DNA of 64,000 nucleotides from Ascarosepion bandense (GCA_037127315.1 JBBBDQ010001454.1:2601501-2665500), one strand, 5' to 3'. Shown: positions 44,706-55,430, counted from the stretch's first letter. Program-made: numbers and translations. Notes: a model not told the origin generated them from the letters alone.

Positions 44706-44925
44706 AACATTCCTCAGCAGAATCACTGATGAAGAAGAGCAAAAAGGGATCCAGCACGAATTGGACAAATCTTTCAGGCAAGAATTCGATTCAGTCAAGG
44801 TCCGCCAAGTACAGAAACTAAATAGATTAAAAGAACTGAAAAGGAAACATGAGGTTCATCACCCCCCTGTGAAGGCAGTTGTAAATATCAGTCAACATCA
44901 GATGAGTTCCTTCATTACGTAACTT
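44706..44925 (+). pseudogene. Penelope-like N-terminal fragment inside the Tc1 element
   Basis: One open frame reads RFETFLSRITDEEEQKGIQH then ELDKSFRQEF, VRQVQKLNRLKEL and VVNISQHQMSS, ending at a stop. The charged QVKK.NRL-like run followed by VVNIS resembles the region ahead of the RT domain in Penelope-like proteins. The assignment is tentative and rests mainly on the PLE remnant just beyond the right inverted repeat. Confidence 0.45.
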
Positions 44926-45312
44926 GACTATCAGTTTTCTAAATATCAATGACGCAACATATTTTTTAGCCATGTTTACAACGCAAGAGCCAGTAAAGAG
45001 CCGGAGTAATTTAGTAAAATACCCGATTTTATTTTCTTACCATAAAAAATTTCAATAATGCAAAATAATTATTAAATTTTATGGACTTATTTAATCGTTC
45101 TGATGTTTTTGATCAAATATTTGTTTCGAGTGTTATATAATTATTCTTATAACTTTATCAAAATAAATTTATTGAACTTTATATTTTGGAATTTTATAAT
45201 TTGCGTTTATATCCTTTTTTTGATAAAATGTTCTTTGAAGCTTTAAAACAAAAAAATTATTTCATATTTAGACTTTTTTCTTAACATCGTTCTGATCTTT
45301 ATGCTTGCGAGT

Positions 45313-45745
45313 CTGGATGTGGTAAGTCTGTTCACCAAGGTACCCATGGTAGAGGCACTATCGGTAGTCAGGGACAGATTGGCCTCGGACTCATCCCTAG
45401 GAGAACGTACCAGTGTTCCACTCTACTGTGTGAGACCCCCAGCGGAGAAGGACATGACGAAGGACTGTGTGTAGGCGATTCCATGTAGTTGTAGAAAGAA
45501 ATAGAAAGGAGAGACAGGCCGCCCCCTCAAAGTAAGGCTACAAGAACATCGCAAGGCTGAAAGAAACATCAGGCGTAGCTGACCACATATAGAGGGAGAA
45601 AGTGGATCACTGCCCCCTATGTGATGAAGTTGAAATAATAGATAGAAAACGCCACTAAAAACAACATAAACTTAAGGAATCAGCACATATGCTAGGTTTA
45701 AAAAATCTCTTAAGCCGACTAAGTATACAGATAAGCACAATATGA
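45313..45745 (+). pseudogene. Penelope-like RT plus GIY-YIG relic, internally deleted
   Basis: Codons 45313-45440 read LDVVSLFTKVPMVEALSVVR and DRLASDSSLGERTSVPL, the DVVSLFTNVP block of PLE reverse transcriptase. Codons from about 45477 give IPCSCRKK.KGETGRPLKVR, LQEHRKAE, then in another frame REKVDHCPLCDEVEIIDRKR and KESAHMLGLKNLLSR, the GIY-YIG nuclease part. The RT catalytic centre between them is deleted. This is a different PLE lineage from the 8.8-kb relic (GETGRP type versus YIGKT type). Confidence 0.8.
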
Positions 45746-46207
45746 AAACCAGTAATACGAAGTGCCAGAGATAATCGTTAGTGTCAAATCATTAGTGTCA
45801 AATTACAATATGAGCTCTGGTAAAAATACTAGAGAAAACCATTAACATCAAAAATTGCAATATGAACTCTGGTAACAAAAGGTTACTGAACATTAGGTTT
45901 ATAAGTTCCAAAATTCAGTTTTTATTGTCCTTAAGGACACATGGCCCAGTGGATAACTAACGTTGGTTATTTCCTGACTTGATTCTTAGAGTTGTGAGTT
46001 CAATACTTGGTGAACAAGTAACTTGCAGGAGTAAAGGAAGATAACTAATGACTTCCAATCAAGGCTTTAAAGAATGAGGATGGTATACCCCAGTGATTGT
46101 AATAAAGGTTTAGGTTCAAATTTCCTAGTACCTGAAGAAGGCCAGAGCGTACAGCGGTGTTGTACAATTGGCAACAAAGATGAGGACAATAGTCCGAATA
46201 ATGTAAA

Positions 46208-46209
<2 letters not shown>

Positions 46210-46251
<42 letters not shown>
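46210..46251. repeat. (AT)n microsatellite
   Basis: A pure TA run about 90 bp upstream of the SINE-B head. Confidence 0.9.
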
Positions 46252-46253
<2 letters not shown>

Positions 46254-46342
46254 CGCATTGCTCATTCAGTAATGAATTAGAGCACTCTAACTACTGGCGT
46301 ATGATACACCATACGCTTAAATGTCTACCTACTTCTACCTAT

Positions 46343-46471
46343 GCGCCCATAGCTCAGAGGTAGAATCGCCGACTGACGCCAGTTCGGTCGGGTTTCAATT
46401 CTGAATACAAAAATCGGATGTCTAACCGTACTGATGAGCTTTGATACATCGAAACAGATTTGTCTATGGAT

Positions 46472-46518
<47 letters not shown>
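46343..46518 (+). repeat. SINE-B, fullest copy, tRNA head plus ribozyme plus (AT)n
   Basis: Head: gcgcccatagctcagaggta (box A, 46343-46362) and tcgggtttcaattctg (box B, about 46388-46403). A short linker (aaaatcggatgtc) leads into a hammerhead-like segment (46420-46474), and then (TA)n begins at once. Copies or parts occur at 2.95, 11.9, 19.3 and 50.8 kb. Total unit is about 130 bp plus tail. Transcription would be by RNA polymerase III from the head. Confidence 0.75.
46420..46474 (+). ncRNA. Hammerhead-like motif in SINE-B, best copy
   Basis: Stem I 5' strand is 46420-46430, core CTGATGA 46431-46437 and GAAAC 46451-46455. A minimal stem III (CA/UG with a GAUU loop) is followed by GTC at 46462-46464 as cleavage triplet, then the stem I 3' strand 46465-46474. 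The first five stem I pairs form (one G-U), then two more after an A-A mismatch. Stem II (GCTTTGATACATC) is degraded in this copy; only the closing G-C and one U-A pair remain. Relative to the copy at 11.9 kb, a C-G pair in stem I becomes U-A. Confidence 0.65.
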
Positions 46519-46525
<7 letters not shown>

Positions 46526-46987
46526 TCAAGTGAAGAGATAACAAGTTCTCCGGTATTTAGATTTTTAAACAAATTCTCAGTACAAGATATATAGTAGAGC
46601 ATAATATAATTAAAATTAAATTTGTTCTTTATTTGAAATTAAGATTGTTTACATTGTGACATGCAAATCTCTATGTTTCGAGATTTTACTTTGTCATCAG
46701 GCAATGTTAGCTCATTTCTGTGAAAATAAATGATCTAACATTGCCTGATTACGAGGTAAAAATCTTGGAACACAAATTTCCATGTTGCAATGTAAACTAT
46801 ATTAATTTTGATTTACAAAAATTTAATTAAAATTTTATATATATATATTCAGATACTTTAATCCAAGCGGAAAAAGCAGGAAGGTAAATTCCAAAAACCC
46901 GATCCTAATTAATATTAAAAATTTTATTTTAATATTAAAAATGATACAGGAAGAGAACTCCATGTAATACAATATTACAGAGCAAAT

Positions 46988-47807
46988 ATAAATTAAAATA
47001 GGATTAATTCAAGGATGTTGAATGACCATTCCGATATGAAAATCCCCACGAGAAGGAAAAAGAAATGTATGTGTGTGTGTATGTGTATGTATGTATATAT
47101 GTATGTGTATGTATGTACATATATATGTATTCATAATTGAAGAATTGTGTGTGTGTGTATGTTTATGTATGTATGTGTGTACTTCTATATGTATGTATAA
47201 TTGTAAATGAAATTTTTTTTTTATTTCTAGCGGTGTCTTTATTTAGTTTAAATTAAATGACTTAATTTTTAAAAAAAATTATTTTAAATCCTATATCTTT
47301 TTATTCCCTTTAAAAATAATTATACCTTTTTTAAGTAAAGGGCTTTTTCTAATACTTCAACGTTTTCGGGAATTTAGGTTTTTGAATATGTCCAGCGTCT
47401 GAAATATATAAAAAAAAATTTTCTTCTTTATTTTTTCCCTCCCTTCCTTTATCTCTCTTATCTCCCACATTTTTTCCGTTTTGCTTAACCTTATATCAAT
47501 TCAACACGCTGTCCGTTCTTTTTAAGTTACAATTCTCTTTCCTTTTTTGCGAACCCAGACGATGCCAATTTTTCTTTTCTTCTTTATTTGATTTTATTTT
47601 GTTCTATCTTTTTCTTTTTTTCTTTTTCTTTTTCCTTTTTTTTTAAATTTTTTTAAATTTCTTTGCAAATCCATTTAAAAAGGAAAATTAGACTGATTTT
47701 TCTCCAGTTTCTGAAAGGATTTTTTGTTGCTGAGGAGATGTGTTATCCCCCGTGGGGACTTTCATATCGAAATGGTCATTCAACATCTTTGAATTAATCC
47801 TATTTTA

Positions 47808-47813
<6 letters not shown>
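46988..47813. mobile_element. Foldback element with 64-bp inverted arms
   Basis: Arms 46988-47051 and 47750-47813 match at about 61 of 64 positions (aattaaaataggattaattc, gttgaatgaccatt, cgatatgaaa). The interior has TG/TA-rich text, then a pyrimidine-rich region with a Tn tract. Near the right arm, ttgctgaggagatg leads to atcgaaatggtc, a degenerate hammerhead-like order (CTGAGGA, long stem, GAAA). This is the same plan as 3115-3880 and 14685-15005. (AT)n follows the right arm at 47812-47858. Confidence 0.6.
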
Positions 47814-47861
<48 letters not shown>

Positions 47862-48121
47862 ATATTTTTATAAGTAGAATATCAAATTATCAAAATAATC
47901 GAAGTGAGTAGCTTAATATTATCAGACATTCTACAAACGAAGCAACGGGTTTCTCACCCGATCTTCCTGCCTCATTGGGAGATTCAAACTTAGAATAAAA
48001 TAAACCATAAAATGAGTGATGGAAAAAAAACACAAATGCAGGAAAAAGTCTCGTAGATTTTCTCTGTTTGTTTTTTTATTTATTTTTTTGTTTAGTTGTT
48101 TAACCATAAAATATTCCATGG

Positions 48122-48127
<6 letters not shown>

Positions 48128-48168
<41 letters not shown>

Positions 48169-48262
48169 TTATTACTTTAGAACATGTGCAAACTACAAAC
48201 TACAACAAAATTGTACATTTTTCTTCGACCTTTAAAGAACAATGTTTTATCAGTTAGTTAAA
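48128..48262 (-). repeat. PLE terminal segment with degraded hammerhead
   Basis: A (TA)n run (48128-48167) is followed by ttagaacatgtgcaaac, shared with 12010 and 12398. On the minus strand, CTGATAA (one change from the core) lies near 48252, and a GGTCGAAG string near 48225 takes the place of GTCGAAAC. The core is mutated in both halves, so it should be inactive. Confidence 0.5.
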
Positions 48263-48399
48263 AATTGATGCTAAGAAACGTTTTATTGAGAAAAAAATTA
48301 AAGAAATACACCACTTCCTTTTACTCTGGGAATTTTTGTTTGTACGAGGTAAAAAGATATTTAAAAAATGAGAAAAGCAAAAGGTTAGAAAAGATCAGT

Positions 48400-48785
48400 A
48401 AATAAGACGAGAAATCAAAAAAATAGAAAAAAAAATAGGAAAGGTAAAGATTCAGAAAAAAATGAAGAGGAAACTAATTGAGAAAATGTAGAGAAGAAAG
48501 AGCCAATAGAAATGGCTAAGAGAGAGAAATTTTAAATTTTTGCCAGAAGTGAAATGCAGATAAATATGAATCGATTATACAGTGTCTGGGTTCAAATTTT
48601 TTGGCATTAAAGAAAAAGAATTGCACTTCTATCAAGAAAAAGACAAGAAAGAGGAAAAGGACAAATGCAGAAGGAGTAGAAAATGAAAAGGGAAAATAGT
48701 GAGAAAATGTAGGGGGAAGAAAGGGGAGAGACAACGGAAACAGCCAAAAGAGAGAAATTTTAAATTTTGTCTGGAAGTGAATTAT
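48400..48785. repeat. Direct duplication, ~240 bp, polypurine
   Basis: 48425-48545 and 48665-48785 share order and text (tgagaaaatgtag, gagagaaattttaaattttt). Both are purine-rich on the plus strand. No coding content. Confidence 0.6.
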
Positions 48786-48790
48786 TATTT

Positions 48791-48856
48791 CCCACCGAAT
48801 AATCCCTTACGTCCCAGGGGCATTATTACATTGCTTGGAGTGAAATTATTAAAAAA
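48791..48856 (+). mobile_element. Very short LINE 3' end
   Basis: ggggcattattacattgctt followed by ggagtgaaattattaaaaaa corresponds to the last ~60 bp of the LINE 3' UTR. Only the tail survives. Confidence 0.5.
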
Positions 48857-49516
48857 TAATTTCTCATGAATGATGGGTAAAATTCTGTAAAATTATTGTG
48901 TCATAAAAACAAAATATCTGATATGTAGCAAAGTAAAAAGAAAGAAAGAAACGAGTAAGAATAATAACAATTTTAACAATGTTACAAAAAAGATTTGAGA
49001 AAAATTATACATTAGAAAAGTGTTTTGACCAAGAAAATATTTGAAGCTGTTGTTGCGCATTTAAATAGACAGAAAGTTTTGGTTTGATTCATTAGTTTAA
49101 CGACAGATTAACTCCTTATAGGTTATTTAATGCATAATTTTTTATTTTGTCAACATTGGCATTTAAAAGAAAATATATATTACTGGCATTTTTTAATGTT
49201 TTGTTAGTAAGGTGTTTTCAAATAATATGTTTTGGCATATTTTTTATTCTTTTATAAATGCATAGCGGGTAGTATTTTTTTAATGTATTATTATATTTTC
49301 ATGTTTTGACACCAAATTGGGGGTTCACTCATTACTCTTTTTCTCCAAAAATGAGTTCAACTTCATTGTTTTTGTTGTCAAAAGCACAAGCTTGTCTAAA
49401 AATTCTGATTTTTGATATGTTCTCATAATTTTATTCATTAGCCGAACAATATAAAATAAATTTTATTATTATTATTATCATTATATTTTCCAATTTTTTG
49501 AGCTGCTCAAACCAAT

Positions 49517-49551
49517 ACACACACACACAAACACACACACCACACACACAC

Positions 49552-49610
<59 letters not shown>

Positions 49611-49612
49611 AA
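49517..49612. repeat. (CA)n(TA)n(GA)n compound microsatellite
   Basis: Three dinucleotide runs in a row, giving spurious frames on the minus strand. Confidence 0.95.
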
Positions 49613-49754
49613 GTGTGTGCGTGAGAGTGAGAAAGAAATACCTAAGAATAAAAGAAAACATCTAAGAGATATTGACTATGCTCCATTGTGCACTTTCCCA
49701 CTGAAATAAATAATCTCCATATCATATCACTTTCATTTTACATTAATGCTATTA

Positions 49755-49830
49755 TTATTGGGGATTATGAACGCGTGGCCGATCAGTTACAATGTTTTCT
49801 TTCCGACCATGACACCCACATTCGATTCTT
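49755..49830 (+). repeat. tRNA-like head, candidate third SINE
   Basis: GCGTGGCCGATCAGTTACAA (box A-like, 49773-49792) and ACATTCGATTC (box B-like, 49811-49821) have tRNA-like spacing. No tail or second copy is seen, so this is weak. Confidence 0.35.
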
Positions 49831-50814
49831 AGTAGTTATCATGGAGGTGAATTAGTGATGTTATTAATCTGGGGTGGTGCTATCTCAATGTGTGGCACCG
49901 TTGGAGTGTACCTGAAAATAATACCACAGGTTGATCCAAACTTGTGAGTGATCTTGTATTGTCTAAACAATTTTAGAGTCTGTCTAGGTTTTTGCAAGTA
50001 CGAAGCCGCAAGTCATCATGACCGAGTTAATCCGATGTCTCAGGGAAACTACAGTCTGCAGTAATTGCAGTAAAAATCACAGGTTTGCACTGTGGGTGTT
50101 TGCTAGCCACTCTAGGAAAGGGTCTAGCAGAATGCGAGTAGCGATTCCTTATTACAGATAAATACTTTATCAGATATTCTGTGACATGCTAAACATACTT
50201 TGGCTATTAGAATGTAATAGTTACTCATTCTAAATGTAATATTTTCAAGGTTTTCTTTTTTTCATATTTCTCTCAAGATTTATGATATAGTAGAAGGAAA
50301 AGTATTCTTATACTAACACGGCATTTTCCAATCTCACATTTCCTAAATGAAACAATATTTTCTCAAGCCAACCAATGCAACAAACATATAATATTTGTTA
50401 TTCTCTTCTCTAATAACAATCCATACAATATACTTAACATGAAAAAAAATATTTTATGTAAGTGGCGTAATTAAATATCTAATATATTTCAGTTTACCAA
50501 ATAAATATTTATGAGGAGTTTTATAATTTTATCGTAACCAACAAGATTTTTCTTTTGTTTTTGTTTATAGATACTTTATTTCAAATGAATTATTATTTTC
50601 ATTTATTTATTTATTTTGGCTTGATAAAATCCGTCATTGGACGAAACTCGAATAAAACATCGAATAAAACTAAATAGATTTCTTCTTGTCTCTTTCTTTT
50701 CTTCATATTGTTCTTCTCTACAGATTACACCTGAGATTACTCTTTAATCATGAATTGAATTTACTTGGCTCCTGGCGTGTGTATGAACCGCGTATATAAC
50801 ACGTTGAAATCTCC

Positions 50815-50941
50815 TCCTCTCTCAGCCGATAGCTTAGGTGCAGAATCTCTGACTGATGTATAATCGGCAGAGTTTCGATCACGGCTGGAAGCAATCGGAT
50901 GTCCAGCCAGCTTGATGATCTGTAATAGAGCGAAATGTAGA

Positions 50942-51028
<87 letters not shown>
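50815..51028 (+). repeat. SINE-B copy with (AT)n(GT)n tail
   Basis: Head ccgatagcttaggtgcaga (50826-50844) and cagagtttcgatcacg (box B). The hammerhead-like part is altered: CTTGATGA at 50911-50918, a TCT/AGA stem II, and GAAA at 50932-50935, but stem III and the cleavage triplet are gone. The tail is (TA)n then (GT)n to 51028. Confidence 0.7.
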
Positions 51029-51030
<2 letters not shown>

Positions 51031-51439
51031 TACTAAAATTTACATTCAATATCACACCAGAGCGGCAAAGGAGCCAGATATATGGCTGAACTGTGGTCAA
51101 CTTCCGGTCTCCGAATGCATAATTATTTTAGCTCACTGCTACATATGGTACATTAAGCATGACAAAGATAGATATATAGCCCACCAAACTCATCTCACCA
51201 ATGAGTGGGGAATCGCTTAGACATTGCAGGCATGAGTTGTAAGTTTGGTTGGTTGTTTTGTTTTTATGGCATATCCACCTCGGCGGGTCATTTATTGCCA
51301 ACTAAAGTTTTATTTTTTTATTGCTGGTAATACCTTTTTCTTTCAACAATTTATTGTTGTTGTTTTTTTTATAAGTTTTTGTGTTTAGTAATACTTTTTC
51401 TTTTCGAGTATCAAGATTCATTGGGATTTGTTTTTAAGG

Positions 51440-51610
51440 GCAGGATCTCCAAGTCCTACTCTGTTATTTAATCCATAACTGGAGGGAAGGGAAGGATTAA
51501 TACCTTTCCCAGGGTACCAGTGCTTAAGTGAATGCAGGGTATTCAACTGGAATTCGAACTCGCCTCACTGATTTCTCTTTCCGAGCCGATATCCACTGCA
51601 CCACAACGCA
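51440..51610 (-). repeat. SINE-A copy with good tRNA-like head
   Basis: On the minus strand, the head reads GTTGTGGTGCAGTGGATATC (51607-51588), GGCTCGGAAAGAGAAATC and GCGAGTTCGAATTCCAG (box B), followed by the body with ccctgggaaaggtattaatc. This is the best-preserved SINE-A head in the window. It abuts a 5S-like sequence of the same orientation at 51626-51723. Confidence 0.8.
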
Positions 51611-51625
51611 CATCCGTCACTAAAC

Positions 51626-51723
51626 GCTTACAGCGCCTGGTATTCCCAAGCAGTCACCCATCTAAGTACTGAGCAACGTGATCGAGCGAAAACCGGTGTA
51701 TTCAACGTGATATGGCCGTAAAC
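51626..51723 (-). pseudogene. 5S rRNA-like pseudogene
   Basis: On the minus strand: GTTTACGGCCATATCACGTT, GAATACACCGG, then GATCAC directly followed by GTTGCTCAGTACTTAGATGG, GTGACTGCTTGGGAATACC and GCGCTGTAAGC. That is 5S rRNA with about 20 nt deleted in the middle, where the internal promoter box A and AAGTTAAGC loop should be. The ends are intact and complementary. The deletion argues against function as rRNA. Confidence 0.8.
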
Positions 51724-51769
51724 CTAGTTGTAAGGAGGTTGCGCACATGCACTTGCCGAGAGTAATTGC

Positions 51770-52400
51770 TGTCAGAACTGACATGTCAAGGCTTGTGTTA
51801 TTTATTTACCTCTATTTCATTACTCACATATGCGCATATATGTAGACACACATGCACACAGTTCAGCTTCCACTTCATGAAACATCATCATAAGTCCCAC
51901 GACGGGTTTTGGTCGCGGAGTCGCTGCACAACCCAACACTTAACAACTTTTCTGTAAATATCTGGGTTTGAACGCCGAAGACATGTCCATTCATGTGTAA
52001 CGTGTGTCGAGCAAGCAAGCCTGGCGGAACCCATCCCTCTGAAGGCAAAACCATATCCGATGGCATCTTATTTGAACGGCCACCTTGATCTCGGATACAT
52101 AGCTGTTCAGACTATCAGCTGAACTCTATACCCTGGCCGTTTTCAGTCATGACGTGTCATGATCACACTAGCTGCATCCATAGCGATGGATCCTCTTGTT
52201 TACCTCATTGTGCAAGATGATCATTAATCCGACAAGAAGGTGCATCTCCTTTTGTTCTACTGGCTTTCTAGCCGTACTTCTCACCAGAAAAGCCCGGTGA
52301 GGGAACCGGTTTAGTCGTCAATGTCCCAGCCGTGCGACAATATTGTTACATGGAACTAGTTTCACTGGTAGAGTGAGCAGACATAAATAACAGTAACTTC
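51770..52400. other. Unassigned GC-richer segment
   Basis: Composition is higher in GC than the flanks (about 51900-52360), which suggests a repeat or an old LTR. I see no domain, head or terminal repeat. Confidence 0.35.
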
Positions 52401-52409
52401 AGTCACATT

Positions 52410-53265
52410 TTTAATGTTCATGATGGGTCATATTATAGACACGCGCATAGTTTGTTTATTGTTAATTTTTCAATGCTGACACCTCATTACTAATATAAAA
52501 ATTGAAAAAAGCATTTCTATTCAATTTCAACCATTTTCAACCAATTTCAACTATTTTCATAATTTAGCCCCGATGCAAATCTTTGCGACAATAAATTCAA
52601 GCAAGGAGAAAAATAATTAACAGAATAAAGCGCCCAGAATAAGTTTAAACGTGAATACAATTTTATATGTATTGATCATTAAACTTTTAAATACGCCAGA
52701 TTTGAATCACATCGTAAACATCAATTATTCAAGCCACCTGTAGAATTGGTTTATATATTTTTATGTCTTCAGCATTTGATATCGATTATTCAAAACTCAA
52801 AACAACTAAGAAATAAAAGAACTAAAATTAAATCCCAAGTTCAAAGTATGGAGTTTCTTTTGAAGAAAATTACAGTGAATCAAACTGCCGGATTTGATAC
52901 TCGCTCAACAGCGAAATTTTTTTCAATATTGTCATGGAAAATTGCATAAATCAGTTGAAATCATCAAAAGGTTTATCGATCTAGACAAGAATATTCAATG
53001 AATATGTAATTAATAAAGTGATTACGTTGAATGTTTTAATGTGTTTGTAAAATACAACAATTTTATTTTACGCTTCTTTTTTCGAGCAGTTAAAGAGAAA
53101 ATCTGATTCAAATATAATCTGTCGAATCATATTCATTGATGCAAGTTTATACATTAATTGACCCAGTCTTGAAGTCAAATCTTTTTCATTCGGAATAAGT
53201 CTCACAAATGCCATTATATAAATGGTAATGATTTATATTTTAATTTCTGGGATGACGAGTTATGA
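52410..53265. other. Unassigned AT-rich sequence
   Basis: No feature recognised. A 67-codon frame at 52746-52949 has no family resemblance. Confidence 0.4.
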
Positions 53266-53270
53266 ATATT

Positions 53271-53541
53271 TACATTGTTGTTGTTGTTGTTGTTATCATA
53301 ACGTTTCGGTAGTTATGTCCTAGAGACTTCATCAGTAGTATGCTGATATGTCTAACCTGAAAGGAATTCGCAATTACCATGTCACAAAATTCACGAAGCA
53401 ACGTTGTAATCTAAAGGGCTATTGCAGATGAAATAAATAATCTAGTTCGGAATTCCCTGTAGGTTACCCGGATCAACATCCACCTGATAAAGGCTGGAGA
53501 GAAAAACTGTCGAAACTTTGTGATGACAACAATAAAGAATG
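53271..53541. mobile_element. Inverted-repeat element with hammerhead-like strings at both ends
   Basis: The left end (gttgttatcataacgtttcg, then cttcatcag at 53327-53335) mirrors the right end (cacctgataaaggctgg, gtcgaaactttgtgatgac). Each end, read toward the interior or exterior, has the CTGATRA-stem-CGAAAC order, with an extra A before stem II. Stem II pairs only partly (GCTGG/CTGTC on the right). Confidence 0.45.
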
Positions 53542-53597
53542 AGGGTACTCATCCGCATGCAAATAGTGTAAAAATGATCATGCTAATAGTAACGATA

Positions 53598-54110
53598 TCC
53601 GTTTCCTTATAAGGAAACATTCAACATTCATTCACCGAGCAGCCAGTGCTACTGTCAGCTGAAATTTGTGAAATCTTTCTCCTAAAATTCCTCAGGAAAA
53701 TATGTTTCCCAAGTCGACTAACTCGTATTGCTCTTTCAAGTATTTATGCAAATTTTCTTTCAAATCATTTCAAATCTAGTGTGTAAAGTCAATATCTTGA
53801 TAATGTCATTATTTTCACTTCGAATTAAATGTTATCCATTTTAGTTGTTACTGATATTAGAAGTCTTCAAGTGATATGGTTTCTTTTATTTGTTAGTCTT
53901 TTTCGATGCTGTAGCGTCAGTTTATGAAATCCGATGCAGCATAGTCATCTTTATGACCTGCAGGCTTCATCTACTTTAAGCTATTTTTATTTATTGAACT
54001 GAAAAAACAATTGCATATAGCTAATAGTTTAGACATTTCTTAACAAGTTGAACACCATACATGGCAACCATATGAGTGTGTAGACCTGATCAGGTTCTTT
54101 AAAAATGGCA
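53598..54110. repeat. Unclassified repeat family R2, short copy
   Basis: Starts gtttccttataaggaaac and shares caccgagcagcca, tgaaatctttctcct and, later, aatagtttagacattt, accatacatggcaacc with 25870-26840. It has one unit of the 122-bp sequence. Confidence 0.6.
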
Positions 54111-54169
54111 TTATTTTATTTATGCAACTAAACTAATAATCAGTACATATTCCAAGCTTCTTTTTCTTT

Positions 54170-54600
54170 TTTTATGTCGAGTGTCCCCTCAATACGTGGG
54201 AAACTATGACTCTCCACAGTTCCCTATCCTTTGTAGCACATAATACATTTTGTGATTTTTAACCCTCATAAACTGTGTTCTGCTGTTCATGTACACAAGC
54301 TCACTTGTCAAGTTATGCGCTGTTTTTTGTGTTCCTTTTACTATCAATCAGTCCTGAGAATATCAACTTTTCCAAACCCACTTTCCTCGTTATGTAACTC
54401 AGAAATATCAACTGTCTCTCACTCGTGTGGAGCATGTACCTTTTTGTTTCTATTTTCTCTAAAACTTTGTCTTTCCTCTTATGTTCAATTCATGGTATTC
54501 TCAGCATCCTTCTGTAGATTTACATTATGTTTGGAGATTATTCAGCATTCCCTACAATATAGTGTAACTGTTATTGACTTAATATTAAATACTTTTTGTT
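54170..54600 (-). mobile_element. RTE-like LINE 3' end
   Basis: Minus-strand codons 54515-54340 read YRRMLRIPWIEHKRKDKVLE, TKRYMLHTSERQLIFLSYIT and RKVGLEKL, the same C-terminal block as at 28650. Near 54250-54190, CATKDRELWRVIVSHVLRGH and a stop match the known C-terminus of this family, followed by an A/G-rich tail (54160-54175). Several stops interrupt it. Confidence 0.75.
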
Positions 54601-54659
54601 TTTAACGAAATTTCTCCTTTTCTGAATACTGTGCTTTAACTTTTGGAAGACATATTTCA

Positions 54660-55370
54660 ATATTATTGTTGTAACGCCGAGGAGGCAGGACAATACACAG
54701 AAGATGTGTGCTGAGTATCTACAGCACAATGTCCATGCTAATGGATATTAATACAAATAAGAAACACACCAAAACACAGAAAATAAATAGTAGAAGAGAG
54801 GAGAGGTTAAGTCGTTAGAATCTCAGAGAGTTCAGTCATATTCAGTCATATTCAGTCTCCAATGCCAATCCGAAAGTACCCCACATAAGCAGACGTTCGA
54901 GGTAGATTCAGCACAAGATCATTTAAGCGGCAACACTGAGCCCTTAAGCGTGGACAAAATTTTTTGTCTGCTTTTCCCCAGACAAGACTCTACTCTTCAG
55001 CAGAGCTTCGCCTAGGTTCCTCTCCGCTCGAAGACACAAAATCTGAAAAAGTGAAAGACTGGCGAACGACGTCGATCTCCTCAGAATATCAATGACACTT
55101 TGAATTCTCAGACAACTATTAGTCTTTATTCTTATAGCTACCTCGGTCCACAGACCATTCCATTATTGAGAGCGCCAGAAGGATGTTAGCTGCTCTACAA
55201 CAATTATAATGCGCCTTCGGATTTCAGTATCGCACTTTCCGACCTCGGTTTAAACAAATCCGAGATACAATACTGTTCAAATAAAACTAATAAATGAATT
55301 CTTCGTAAACATAAGGTTATATATTGAATGCTGCCATCAGAAATAAAAATATTCCCTTTAAGCAAGAAGT
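54660..55370. other. Unassigned GC-richer segment
   Basis: Has a small tandem (agtcatattc three times, 54833-54856) and the block gcgccttcggatttcagta shared with about 11595. Class unknown; an LTR fragment is possible but not supported. Confidence 0.35.
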
Positions 55371-55378
55371 TTCATGTC

Positions 55379-55430
<52 letters not shown>
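55379..55430. repeat. (GATA)n microsatellite
   Basis: About 12 pure units. Confidence 0.95.

Larger units (their letters stand above)
43570..45312 (-). mobile_element. Tc1-type transposon with long (~235-bp) inverted repeats
   Basis: Terminal repeats 43570-43805 and 45080-45312 are imperfect inverses, starting gcgagcataaagatcgga and ending with catcagaacgatt. They share internal blocks such as gaagctt and gataaagttataag. The transposase relic is on the minus strand. A PLE fragment (44706-44925) replaces the expected transposase N-terminus region, so the element is mosaic. Confidence 0.8.

Noticed and set aside
51626..51723. A functional 5S rRNA gene
   Set aside because: About 20 nt in the centre, including the internal promoter region, are missing.
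54252..54605. 117-codon plus-strand cysteine-rich frame
   Set aside because: It is the antisense shadow of an RTE-like LINE C-terminus on the minus strand.
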